A stretch of 64,000 nt of DNA. Origin: Marinobacter sp050379415 (lineage in GTDB: Bacteria > Pseudomonadota > Gammaproteobacteria > Pseudomonadales > Oleiphilaceae). Numbering within the stretch: position 1 is the first letter of the stretch; each line of letters begins with the position of its first letter. The DNA lies in assembly GCF_050379415.1 (NCBI RefSeq), contig NZ_JBNRLS010000003.1:310001-374000 (forward strand), written 5' to 3'. The translations under genes and the position numbers were made by a program. Of the stretch, positions 52,920 through 60,927 are shown in pieces. The notes beneath the pieces are model-generated. The model was not told where the DNA came from and searched no databases. It saw only the letters and a list, made by a program, of their open reading frames with translations.

Positions 52920-53219
52920 TTACTCCATGGTGTCCTTGTTCATGGTGTCGTCCTCCATGGGCATCGTTTCCATATCATTTGCCTCCTCCATGTCGTCCAT
53001 GTCATCCATGGTGTCCATCGTGTCCATCGTGTCCTCTTTCATACCTTGGTCCATGTCAGCGGTCATGTCATCCTTTTCCATGCCCTTTTCCATGGACTCT
53101 TCCGCCATCATGCCGTCGTCTTTCATCCTCTCGGCCGACGACTCCATCCCGTCGGCAACGGCCAGGGATGCGCCAAGGCAAAGCATGAGGGGTACGAACA
53201 TTCGTGTCAGTGATTGCAT
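52920..53219 (-). CDS. Small methionine-rich, acidic periplasmic protein
   Basis: A protein of 99 residues. A signal peptide (MFVPLMLCLGASLAVADG, cleavage near AVA-DG) leaves a mature chain of about 77 residues with 19 methionines, mixed with Asp, Glu, Lys and Thr. It consists of repeats such as MEKDD, MDTMDT and MDDMDD, resembling the MXKDX pentapeptide-repeat group and functionally recalling MrpX, a methionine-rich sink protein of Azospira. No Cys or His. The ATG at 53219 has GGAGAG upstream. It is the first gene of the regulator-kinase-msrAB set. It could scavenge oxidants through its methionines, to be reduced by MsrAB, or bind copper. Confidence 0.82.
   Translation of the reverse strand: MQSLTRMFVPLMLCLGASLAVADGMESSAERMKDDGMMAEESMEKGMEKDDMTADMDQGMKEDTMDTMDTMDDMDDMEEANDMETMPMEDDTMNKDTME
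52987..53034 (-). repeat. Tandem 9-bp coding repeat in the Met-rich gene
   Basis: Five near-identical 9-base units (TCCATGTCG, TCCATGTCA, TCCATGGTG, TCCATCGTG, TCCATCGTG) plus a partial unit on the plus strand, encoding the M-D-x register of the protein. Repeats of a multiple of three can grow or shrink without breaking the frame. Confidence 0.85.
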
Positions 53220-53365
53220 GGGAATCTCTCCGTGCTGTTGTCGGGAACGCGGGCACGAGTGGCCCGCCTCACGGAGCAGATTCGCAACGCTGCTTTACGG
53301 CAGCGTCACGCGCAGGTAAAGAGTCTATCGCGGAAATATCACGAAATAATCACGCCAGCCAATGA

Positions 53366-54340
53366 CTAAAGGAAGTTCGCCAGTCGCTCTCGAACAATGG
53401 CATGGGCCTCGGTCATGATCCGGTCGATCAGTTCGTCGCAGCTGGGAACATCGTGGATCAGTCCTGCCACCATGCCGCAACTCCAGGCCGCCTCGTCCAT
53501 GCGCCCCTCATGCAGCACCAGCTTGCCCTTGGCACCCGTCACCAGATGGCGGATGTCGTTGATGGTGGTTTCGCCGCCCTTCTCGGCCTCAATGCGGATG
53601 ATTTCATCCACGGCACGGTTACGAAGGACCCGCTCGGTGTTCCGGAGCGGCCGCATGATGAGTCGTGTCTGCAATTCGTCCGAGTCGACAATAGTCTGTT
53701 TCACCCGCTCGTGGATCGGAGCTTCGCGGGTGGCCAGGAAGCGGGTACCCATGTTCATGCCCTCCGCACCCAGAGCCATGGCCGCTACCAGGCTGCGGCC
53801 ATCGGCCATGCCACCGGAGGCCACGAACGGAATGGTCAGTTCCTCGGCGGCCCGGGGCAGCAGGATGAAATTGGGAATGTCATCCTCACCGGGGTGCCCG
53901 GCGCATTCGAAGCCGTCGACGCTGACCGCGTCACAGCCGATACGCTCGGCCTTCAGGGCGTGGCGCACCGAGGTGCACTTGTGAATGACCTTGATACCAG
54001 CGGCTTTCAGCTGGTCCATGTACTTTTCCGGGCTGCGGCCCGCAGTTTCCACGATCTTTACACCGCCGTCGATGATGGCCTGAATGTACTCCGGATAGGG
54101 CGGTTCCTTGAACGACGGCAGGAACGTGAGATTGACGCCAAAGGGCTTATCCGTCATTTCCCGACAGCGGGCAATCTCCCGGGCCAGATCTGCGGGCGTG
54201 GGTTGGGTCAGCGCCGTCAGGATCCCCAGGCCACCGGCGTTGGATACCGCCGCTGCCAACTCGGCATAGCCGACCCAGTGCATGCCGCCCTGAATGATGG
54301 GGTGTTCAATGCCAAACAGCTCAGTGATTCTGGTCTTCAT
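53366..54340 (-). CDS. NMO-family flavoprotein, NADH:quinone reductase type
   Basis: A protein of 324 residues of the nitronate monooxygenase / enoyl-reductase TIM-barrel family. It closely resembles Pseudomonas PA1024: IEHPIIQGGMHWVGYAELAAAV, ALTQPTPADLAREIARCRE, VIHKCTSVRHALKAERIG, VDGFECAGHPGEDDIPN and GTRFLATREAPIH. PA1024 was shown to be an FMN-dependent NADH:quinone reductase, not a nitronate monooxygenase, so a two-electron quinone reductase is the better reading. It is divergent from the TetR gene (55-bp spacer), which may regulate it. Confidence 0.85.
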   Translation of the reverse strand: MKTRITELFGIEHPIIQGGMHWVGYAELAAAVSNAGGLGILTALTQPTPADLAREIARCREMTDKPFGVNLTFLPSFKEPPYPEYIQAIIDGGVKIVETAGRSPEKYMDQLKAAGIKVIHKCTSVRHALKAERIGCDAVSVDGFECAGHPGEDDIPNFILLPRAAEELTIPFVASGGMADGRSLVAAMALGAEGMNMGTRFLATREAPIHERVKQTIVDSDELQTRLIMRPLRNTERVLRNRAVDEIIRIEAEKGGETTINDIRHLVTGAKGKLVLHEGRMDEAAWSCGMVAGLIHDVPSCDELIDRIMTEAHAIVRERLANFL

Positions 54341-54395
54341 AGCAGCGTTCTCTTTTTGTCGTTAGAATGAAATCGAATTTGGATAAGAGGTTCCA

Positions 54396-54977
54396 GTGAC
54401 AGCCAGAACAACAACGAAAGCGACACCGGCCGACGCATTCAAGCGGGCCCGGCGCATGTGGCTCAAAGGCGAGCGTATCCACCTGGCATCCCTGTCGGAC
54501 GAACTCAATATCGGCCGGGCCACCCTGTTCCGGTGGGTGGGCAACAAGGACCTTCTGATCGGTGAGGTTCTCTGGTCGCTCTATGAGCCGGTGCGACAGG
54601 AGGCTCTGGCTGTAACTCCGGGCCATGGTGTGGAGTTTGTCGTCGGGGTCTACCGTCACATCAACTCCACCGTCATGCATTTCAAACCCTTGCGTCGCTT
54701 CATCAATGAGGATCCGGAGTACGCGCTCAAGATTCTGACTTCATCAAAATCCACCTTGCGCAGCCGGACGGTCGAGGCGAATACTCGCCTCCTCAGGGAC
54801 CAGGTCGCCAAGGGCTACATCACGCCGCCGATGAATATTGAGAGCCTGTCGTCATTCATGGTCCGACTCGCGGAGTCCTGTCTCTACAGCGACATCCTCG
54901 GGGGCCGTGAACCCAGTGATGAAGAACTGGAGGATGCTTGTACGGCGGTACGGATTCTGCTTGGGGGCAAGGTCTAA
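54396..54977 (+). CDS. TetR-family regulator, QsdR-like
   Basis: A protein of 193 residues. The N-terminal helix-turn-helix covers RIHLASLSDELNIGRATLFRWVGNKDLLIGEVLW (core LNIGRATLFRWVGNKD). The C-terminal ligand domain resembles the QsdR family. The start is GTG at 54396 with AAGAGG upstream. It lies divergent from the quinone reductase gene and convergent with the aldehyde dehydrogenase gene. It may control one or both; the inducer is unknown. Confidence 0.85.
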   Translation: MTARTTTKATPADAFKRARRMWLKGERIHLASLSDELNIGRATLFRWVGNKDLLIGEVLWSLYEPVRQEALAVTPGHGVEFVVGVYRHINSTVMHFKPLRRFINEDPEYALKILTSSKSTLRSRTVEANTRLLRDQVAKGYITPPMNIESLSSFMVRLAESCLYSDILGGREPSDEELEDACTAVRILLGGKV

Positions 54978-54980
54978 GAA

Positions 54981-55010
54981 GGGGTCAGAAGAAGGCTTTC
55001 TTCAGACCCC
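54981..55010. repeat. 30-bp palindromic element, copy A
   Basis: GGGGTCAGAAGAA ... TTCTTCAGACCCC, a member of the seven-copy family in this region. It lies between the convergent TetR and aldehyde dehydrogenase genes, 3 bp after the TetR stop, and may act as a bidirectional terminator. Confidence 0.85.
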
Positions 55011-55021
55011 GCGGGTGCGCC

Positions 55022-56437
55022 TTACAACTGCAGCGACCGCACCTCCAGGAACTCCTCCAGACCCCACTTGCCGAATTCCCGGCCGAGGCCGGAATGGCCG
55101 AAACCGCCGAAGGGCGCCAGGGCATTGAAGGCACCACCATTGACCGTCACCTGACCGGTGCGCAGCTTGCCCGCTACCCGCTTGGCATGGGCATCATCGG
55201 CGGACCAGACGGCGCCGGACAGGCCATAGGGGGTACCATTGGCAATACGGATCGCCTCGGCCTCATCGTTATAGGGAATGATGCTCAGCACCGGCCCGAA
55301 GATCTCTTCCTGGGCTATGCGGCTGTCCGGACGGACATTGCCGAATACCGTGGCCTTGACGAAGTAACCCTTGTCGCAGCCTTCCGGCGCTTCCGGACCG
55401 CCAGTCACCACGGTGGCGCCTTCCTCGATACCGAGCCTGATGTAATCGATCACCCGGTCACGCTGCTGGGCGGAAGACAGCGGGCCCAGGCGGGTGGTTT
55501 CCTCGAGCGGATTGCCCGGGGTCATCTTGGCCACCGCGGCTGCCGCCAGCTCACAGGCCTCATCGTGCTTGTCCGCCGGGACCAGCATGCGGGTCAGGGC
55601 GGTGCAGGTCTGGCCGGAATTGAGCAGGCAGTTGTTAACCGTGCCTTTGACCGCGCCGGCGAGGTCGGCATCGGGGAGAATGATCGAGGCTGATTTGCCG
55701 CCCATCTCCAGGGCAATACGCTTGAAATCATCGGCCGCAGCGTGGGCAATCAGGTGACCGGTGCGGGTGGAACCGGTGAAGGACACCATGCGCACATCCG
55801 GATGCTTGATCAGGGTGTCGCCCACGGTCTGGCCCAGACCACACACCATGTTGAACACGCCCTTGGGCAGATCGGTACCGTCCAGGATTTCCGCCAGGAT
55901 ATAGGCGGTCTGGGGCGCGATTTCCGATGGCTTGAGCACCACGGTACAACCGGCGGCAATGGCCGGGACGATCTTCAGGATCACCTGGTGCAGCGGGTAG
56001 TTCCAGGGGGTGATGCAGCCAACCACACCCACCGGGGCGTACTGCACCTCGGAGTTGCCGGACTGCTCTGTAAATTGGAAGTCCGGCAGCAGTTTCAGGT
56101 AGGTCTTGGTCACGGCCGCCGGCATGCCGGCCTGGATGGGGGTGGCCAGCTTGATTGGCATGCCCACTTCCCGGCTCACGGTCTCGGCAATCTCCGGCGC
56201 CCGTTCCTTCAGCCCCGCGTGCAGCTGTTCCAGCACTTTCAGGCGTTGCTCCAGGGTGCTTTCAGACCAGCTCTCGAAAGCGGCATCCGCTGCGGCGATG
56301 GCCTGCTCCATTTCCTCGCGACCGGAGGCGGGTACGCGGGCAATGACGTCACCGGTGCCAGCCTCGTGGACATCGATCAGCTCGCCGCTCCAGTCGACCC
56401 ACTGACCGTTGATATAGTTCTTGCTCAATTCGTTCAT
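55022..56437 (-). CDS. NAD(P)-dependent aldehyde dehydrogenase
   Basis: A protein of 471 residues with the ALDH signatures: catalytic Glu in LEMGGKSASII, catalytic Cys in NSGQTCTALTRM, GFTGSTRTG-like SFTGSTRTG, and the C-terminal EIFGPVLSI and APFGGFGHSGLGREFG. The ATG at 56437 has GGGGGAG upstream. It starts 10 bp after the Zn-alcohol dehydrogenase stop, so it probably oxidises the aldehyde made by that enzyme. The chain length of the substrate cannot be read; fatty aldehydes fit the neighbours. Confidence 0.93.
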   Translation of the reverse strand: MNELSKNYINGQWVDWSGELIDVHEAGTGDVIARVPASGREEMEQAIAAADAAFESWSESTLEQRLKVLEQLHAGLKERAPEIAETVSREVGMPIKLATPIQAGMPAAVTKTYLKLLPDFQFTEQSGNSEVQYAPVGVVGCITPWNYPLHQVILKIVPAIAAGCTVVLKPSEIAPQTAYILAEILDGTDLPKGVFNMVCGLGQTVGDTLIKHPDVRMVSFTGSTRTGHLIAHAAADDFKRIALEMGGKSASIILPDADLAGAVKGTVNNCLLNSGQTCTALTRMLVPADKHDEACELAAAAVAKMTPGNPLEETTRLGPLSSAQQRDRVIDYIRLGIEEGATVVTGGPEAPEGCDKGYFVKATVFGNVRPDSRIAQEEIFGPVLSIIPYNDEAEAIRIANGTPYGLSGAVWSADDAHAKRVAGKLRTGQVTVNGGAFNALAPFGGFGHSGLGREFGKWGLEEFLEVRSLQL

Positions 56438-56447
56438 GTTCTCCCCC

Positions 56448-57554
56448 TTAATCAAATACGATCACGCCACGGGCGTTCTTGCCGGCCACCATATCATCGA
56501 AAGCCTGGGCAGCCTCTTCAATGGGGTAGGTCCGGGTAACCAGTTCATCCAACTTGAGTTTACCGGCCTTGTAAAGCCCCAGGATCCTGGGGAAATCATG
56601 CTGCGGACGGGCTGAACCCAGCCAGCTGCCTTTCAGGGTTCGCTCATCCGCGGGCAGCGTCAGGGTGGTCAGTGAGGTCTTGTCCTTCGGATCGGCCACC
56701 CCCACCACCACGGCGGTGCCGCCACGCCCGAGGCACTTGTAGGCCTGTTCCACCACCGGGCCGGCACCCACGCATTCAAAGGCGTAGTCCACGCCACCGG
56801 TCAGTTTCTTCACGGCCTTCGCGGCGTCATCCACCTCGTTAATGTTGACCGTATGGGTCGCTCCGAATTCCCGTGCCATCTCCAGCTTCTTCGGGTTGCT
56901 GTCCACCGCCACGATCATCTCGGCACCGGCAGTGGCGCAGCCCTGAATCGCGTTGAGGCCCACACCACCGATTCCGAATACTGCGGCCCGCGAGCCTGGT
57001 TCCAGTTTCGCGGTGTTGAACACGGCGCCAACGCCGGTCATTACCGCGCACCCGACCAGGGCGGCGTTCTGCATGGGCACGGTATTATCCACCTTGACGC
57101 AGTTATCCACATGCATGGTGGCGTATTCCGCCATCACGCCGCAGGCCCCGAACACGTTCAAGGGTTGGCCATCGGCGCCCCTGGTGCGAACCGTGCCATC
57201 CGGAAGGTTGAACATGGCCTTGCGGGCATTCTCACACAACACCGGCCGGCCGCGGACACACTGACGGCACTTGCCGCACATGGAGATGAAGGAGCTGACG
57301 ACGTGGTCCCCCTCCTGGAATTCGGTCACCCCTTCACCTACTTCCACCACAACGCCCGCAGCCTCGTGCCCGAGGACCAGGGGCGGCGGATAGGGAATCT
57401 TGCCGGTGGTGGCGGACAGATCACTGTGGCACACACCACAGGCCGCAATCTTGATGGTGATCTCGCCCCGCCTGGGGCCTTCCACGGTGATGGTCTCGAC
57501 CTGGACGGGCTGGCCCCATTCCCGGCAGACCACGGCTTTGGCTTTTCTATCCAT
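56448..57554 (-). CDS. Zn-dependent alcohol dehydrogenase (MDR, class III-like)
   Basis: A protein of 368 residues. Catalytic zinc ligands are seen in CGVCHSD and GHEAAGVV; the structural zinc site is CGKCRQCVRGRPVLC; the cofactor site is GIGGVGLNAIQG. The family is the long MDR type that oxidises primary or aromatic alcohols. The ATG at 57554 has AGGGGAG upstream. It is followed by the aldehyde dehydrogenase gene and preceded by a triplet of palindromes. Confidence 0.92.
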   Translation of the reverse strand: MDRKAKAVVCREWGQPVQVETITVEGPRRGEITIKIAACGVCHSDLSATTGKIPYPPPLVLGHEAAGVVVEVGEGVTEFQEGDHVVSSFISMCGKCRQCVRGRPVLCENARKAMFNLPDGTVRTRGADGQPLNVFGACGVMAEYATMHVDNCVKVDNTVPMQNAALVGCAVMTGVGAVFNTAKLEPGSRAAVFGIGGVGLNAIQGCATAGAEMIVAVDSNPKKLEMAREFGATHTVNINEVDDAAKAVKKLTGGVDYAFECVGAGPVVEQAYKCLGRGGTAVVVGVADPKDKTSLTTLTLPADERTLKGSWLGSARPQHDFPRILGLYKAGKLKLDELVTRTYPIEEAAQAFDDMVAGKNARGVIVFD

Positions 57555-57579
57555 TTTTGCTCCCCTTTTTGTTTAAGGA

Positions 57580-57609
57580 GGGGTCAGGTGAAGGCGTTCC
57601 TCTGACCCC
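57580..57609. repeat. 30-bp palindromic element, copy B (first of a triplet)
   Basis: Begins GGGGTCAGGTGAA and ends CTCTGACCCC, in the spacer between acyl-CoA dehydrogenase and alcohol dehydrogenase genes. Member of the seven-copy family; first of the B-C-D set. Confidence 0.85.
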
Positions 57610-57630
57610 GGGGTTACTGGAGATGAAGCA

Positions 57631-57660
57631 GGGGTCAGATGAAAGCGTTCATCTGACCCC
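57631..57660. repeat. 30-bp palindromic element, copy C
   Basis: GGGGTCAGATGAA ... TTCATCTGACCCC, a near-perfect palindrome differing only in the centre. Second of the B-C-D triplet, 51 bp after the start of copy B. Confidence 0.88.
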
Positions 57661-57690
57661 GAGTTAACGTCAGTTCCCGGTGGAGAAAGT

Positions 57691-57720
57691 GGGGTCAGAA
57701 GAAAGCTTTCTTCTGACCCC
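57691..57720. repeat. 30-bp palindromic element, copy D (perfect palindrome)
   Basis: Half-site GGGGTCAGAAGAAAG mirrored exactly by its complement, a perfect 30-bp palindrome, 11 bp beyond the acyl-CoA dehydrogenase stop. Third of the B-C-D triplet. Confidence 0.92.
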
Positions 57721-57731
57721 GTCTTGGGGCC

Positions 57732-59534
57732 CTAGAACGCCTCATCGGCCATGCTCAGTGCAGTCTCGTCGACCGCCTTCAAAAGCTCCGCCGTACTCAC
57801 TACACCCGGCAATTCATATCGGGCGAAATACTCACAGGCCCTGAGCTTACCCTCGTAGAACGCATGGTCCTGACGATCCGGGTTTTCCAGGCCCTCCACG
57901 GCCTTCAGCCCCTGACGCAACCACAGCCAACCCACCACCATTTGCCCGAAGGCATCCAGATACAGGGTGGCGTTGGCCAGGGCTTTTTCCTTGTCTCCAG
58001 TGGCCTTGACTGCGTTGATGGCCTCAGTGGCGCCGCCCATCGCCCCTGCTGCTTTCTCGAGGCGGGCCGCGCTGTCAGAAAGCCGCTCGTATTGCCGAGC
58101 CTCACCAATGGTAGCCTCAATTCGATCCATCAACTCGCGGTAGAACCGGCCATCGGCCATGGAAACCTTCCGGCCCAGCAGGTCGAGACCCTGGATCCCG
58201 TGGGTTCCCTCATGGATCGGGTTCAGCCGGTTATCCCGGTAGAACTGCTCCACCGGATACTCCCGGGTGTAGCCATAGCCGCCATGCACCTGGATGGCCA
58301 GGCTGTTGGCCTCCAGGCAATAGCGGGACGGCCAGGACTTGATGACGGGAGTCAGCAGGTCCAGCAAGCCGGCGGCCAGCTCACGCTGCTCCCCGGTTTC
58401 CGCAAACTTTTTCTCGTCCACCAGCATTGCACCCTGCAGGCACAGGGCCAGGCCACCTTCCACATAGGCCTTCTGGGCCAACAACATGCGCCGGATATCG
58501 GCATGACGGATCAACGGCACCTGCGGGCTTTGCGGGTCTCTCTCGCCAACCGGACGCCCCTGCCGTCGCTCCCGGGCATATTCAAGGGCATGCAGGTAGC
58601 CGGTGTAACCCAGCATGACCGAGCCAAGACCCACACCGATCCGGGCCTCATTCATCATGTGAAACATGGCGGTGAGGCCCTGATGGGGCTTGCCGACCAG
58701 GTAGCCGACGGCACCGTCCTGCTCGCCGAAGTTGAGCATGGTGGAGGTGGTGCCGCGATAGCCCATCTTGTGAATGAGCCCGGCGAGGGCCACATCGTTG
58801 CGCTCGCCCAGGGAGCCATCCTCGTTCACCAGGATTTTTGGCACCAGGAACAGGGAAATGCCCTTCACCCCTGGCGGGGCGTCCGGCAACCGGGCGAGCA
58901 CCATATGAATGATGTTTTCGCTCAGCTCGTGATCACCGCCGGAGATGTAGATCTTGTTGCCGAATAAACGGTAGCTGTCATCTGCCTGGGGCTCGGCGCG
59001 GGTACGGAGATCCCCCAGGGACGAGCCGGCATGGGGCTCGGTGAGACACATGGTGCCGAAGAACCGGCCTGCCAGCATCGGGTCGGCATAACGGGCTTTC
59101 TGTTCCTCGGTGCCATGGGCCAGGATCAGGTTGGCGGCGGCGATGGTCAGGCCGGCGTAGCCCTGTGTGCCGACGTTGGCCCCCTTGAGCAGTCCGACAC
59201 ACATCTGGGCTACGGCTGCGGGCAGCTGCATGCCACCCCGCTCGTAATCCTGGCTGGCCGCCATCAGACCGGTGCCCTTGAGCACGTCCAGGGCCTGACG
59301 GACTTCCGGCCGCATCGCCACCCGCCCGCTCTCGAAGGTCGGCTCTTCCTCGTCTACCAGTCGGGCATGCGGCGCAAATTCCTCTGCCGCCACCTTCAGG
59401 GCCAGATCCAGCGCCGCCTGCAGAGTCTCCCGATTGTGCTCCGAGTACCGTTCAAACCGCAGCACCTGCTCCACGTCATGCAGCTCATAGAGCTGGAACG
59501 CCAGATCCCGGGTATTGATGATTTTCTGCTGCAT
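57732..59534 (-). CDS. Acyl-CoA dehydrogenase with C-terminal extension
   Basis: A protein of 600 residues, longer than the classical 380-residue enzyme. It has the FAD/substrate signatures CLTEPHAGSSLGDL and YGYTREYPVEQFYRD, and the catalytic Glu in HEGTHGIQG. The C-terminal extension of about 130 residues is characteristic of the long bacterial acyl-CoA dehydrogenase group. It oxidises acyl-CoA at the alpha-beta bond, passing electrons to ETF. The ATG at 59534 has GGGGGAG upstream and follows the thiolase by 18 bp. Confidence 0.93.
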   Translation of the reverse strand: MQQKIINTRDLAFQLYELHDVEQVLRFERYSEHNRETLQAALDLALKVAAEEFAPHARLVDEEEPTFESGRVAMRPEVRQALDVLKGTGLMAASQDYERGGMQLPAAVAQMCVGLLKGANVGTQGYAGLTIAAANLILAHGTEEQKARYADPMLAGRFFGTMCLTEPHAGSSLGDLRTRAEPQADDSYRLFGNKIYISGGDHELSENIIHMVLARLPDAPPGVKGISLFLVPKILVNEDGSLGERNDVALAGLIHKMGYRGTTSTMLNFGEQDGAVGYLVGKPHQGLTAMFHMMNEARIGVGLGSVMLGYTGYLHALEYARERRQGRPVGERDPQSPQVPLIRHADIRRMLLAQKAYVEGGLALCLQGAMLVDEKKFAETGEQRELAAGLLDLLTPVIKSWPSRYCLEANSLAIQVHGGYGYTREYPVEQFYRDNRLNPIHEGTHGIQGLDLLGRKVSMADGRFYRELMDRIEATIGEARQYERLSDSAARLEKAAGAMGGATEAINAVKATGDKEKALANATLYLDAFGQMVVGWLWLRQGLKAVEGLENPDRQDHAFYEGKLRACEYFARYELPGVVSTAELLKAVDETALSMADEAF

Positions 59535-59552
59535 GGCGACGCTCCCCCGGGT

Positions 59553-60737
59553 TTACACCACTTCGAACAGACCGGCCGCGCCCTGGCCGCCACCGATGCA
59601 CATGGTGATCACCACGTACTTGGCGCCGCGACGCTTACCTTCGATCAGGGCATGGCCGGTCTGGCGAGAGCCGGTAACGCCGAAGGGATGACCAATGGAG
59701 ATGGAACCGCCATTCACGTTCAGCTTCTCCATGGGGATTCCCAGACGGTCACGGCAATACACAACCTGGGACGCAAAAGCCTCATTGAGCTCCCAAAGAT
59801 CAATATCGTCCATTTTCAGGCCAGTACGCTCAAGCAGGCGGGGAATGGCGAAAACCGGACCAATGCCCATCTCATCGGGCTCACAGCCGGCCACTGCGAA
59901 ACCACGGAAGATCCCCATGGGCTCGATGTTGTGCTTCTCGGCGTAAGTGCTGTTCATGACGGTACACACCGACGCGCCGTCAGATAGCTGGCTGGCGTTA
60001 CCGGCGGTGATGAACTGGTCCGGGCCACGCACCGGCTCCAGACCTGCCAGGCCTTCGAGGGTGGTGTTCGGGCGGTTGCACTCGTCGCGGTCCAGAGTGA
60101 CCTGCTTTTCGCTAACCTCGCCGGTTTCCTTGTCCTTGACCAGCATGGTGGTGTCGAAAGGCACGATTTCATCGTCGAATTTACCGGCCTGCTGGGCAGC
60201 CGCCGTGCGCTGCTGGGAGATCAGGGAGTATTCGTCCTGGGACTCCCGGCTCACGTTGTAACGCTTTGCCACGATGTCAGCCGTTTCAATCATCGACAGA
60301 TACAGCTCGGGCTTGTTTTTCATGAGCCAGTCATTGGTGGCATGAAAGCTGTTCACATGTTCGTTTTGAACCAGGGAAATGGACTCGACGCCACCTGCCA
60401 CCATGGCGGGCACTTTCTCGGACACAACCCTTTGGGCTGCCATGGCGATGGACTGCAGGCCCGAGCTACAGAACCGGTTAATGGTCAGACCGGCGGTGGT
60501 GACCGGAAGACCGGCACGAATAGCCGCCAGACGGGCGACATTCCGGCCCTGAGTGCCTTCTGGGTAGGCGACGCCCATGATGACATCTTCAACAATGGCC
60601 GGATCAATGCCGGCTCGCTCGACTGCGTGCTTGATGACATGGCCGGCCATATCGACGCTGTGGGTGTTGTTCAGGGAGCCCCGGTAGGACTTGCCAAGGC
60701 CGGTACGGGCGGTGGAGACGATGACTGCTTCGGACAT
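59553..60737 (-). CDS. Acetyl-CoA acyltransferase (thiolase)
   Basis: A protein of 394 residues with the acyl-acceptor Cys in NRFCSSGLQS, the His in GHPFGVTGSRQ and the second Cys in CIGGGQGAAG, the standard thiolase set. It performs the last beta-oxidation step, releasing acetyl-CoA. It is separated from the FadB-like gene by the E-F-G palindrome triplet and followed by the acyl-CoA dehydrogenase gene. Confidence 0.94.
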   Translation of the reverse strand: MSEAVIVSTARTGLGKSYRGSLNNTHSVDMAGHVIKHAVERAGIDPAIVEDVIMGVAYPEGTQGRNVARLAAIRAGLPVTTAGLTINRFCSSGLQSIAMAAQRVVSEKVPAMVAGGVESISLVQNEHVNSFHATNDWLMKNKPELYLSMIETADIVAKRYNVSRESQDEYSLISQQRTAAAQQAGKFDDEIVPFDTTMLVKDKETGEVSEKQVTLDRDECNRPNTTLEGLAGLEPVRGPDQFITAGNASQLSDGASVCTVMNSTYAEKHNIEPMGIFRGFAVAGCEPDEMGIGPVFAIPRLLERTGLKMDDIDLWELNEAFASQVVYCRDRLGIPMEKLNVNGGSISIGHPFGVTGSRQTGHALIEGKRRGAKYVVITMCIGGGQGAAGLFEVV

Positions 60738-60757
60738 GATTCTGCTCCGGTTAAGGT

Positions 60758-60786
60758 GGGGTCAGAAGAAGGCTACTTCTCACCCC
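60758..60786. repeat. 29-bp palindromic element, copy E (degenerate)
   Basis: GGGGTCAGAAGAA then a shortened right arm ending TTCTCACCCC. It has lost one base and a match, so it is the most worn copy. First of the E-F-G triplet. Confidence 0.75.
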
Positions 60787-60806
60787 CGAGTTTGGTAAGT
60801 AAGAGT

Positions 60807-60836
60807 GGGGTCGGATGAAAACGTTCATCTGACCCC
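60807..60836. repeat. 30-bp palindromic element, copy F
   Basis: GGGGTCGGATGAA ... TTCATCTGACCCC; like copy C it has the ATGAA/TTCAT form in the centre of its triplet. Confidence 0.85.
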
Positions 60837-60871
60837 GTTTTCATGAGACTCCGGGGGAGGGATTTGAAACA

Positions 60872-60901
60872 GGGGTCAGAAGAACGCTTTCTTCTGACCC
60901 C
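60872..60901. repeat. 30-bp palindromic element, copy G
   Basis: GGGGTCAGAAGAA ... TTCTTCTGACCCC, followed by CGTCCTG. Copy D is likewise followed by CGTCTTG, so the ends of the two triplets match. Confidence 0.88.
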
Positions 60902-60927
60902 GTCCTGGAGCCCGCCCCGCACTCAAA

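Noticed and set aside
52987..53034. CRISPR-like short repeats
   Set aside because: The repeats are contiguous 9-mers within a coding region, with no spacers.
54981..60901. Insertion sequence ends or attachment sites for the 30-bp palindromes
   Set aside because: No transposase or integrase, no target duplications visible; REP-type elements explain them better.
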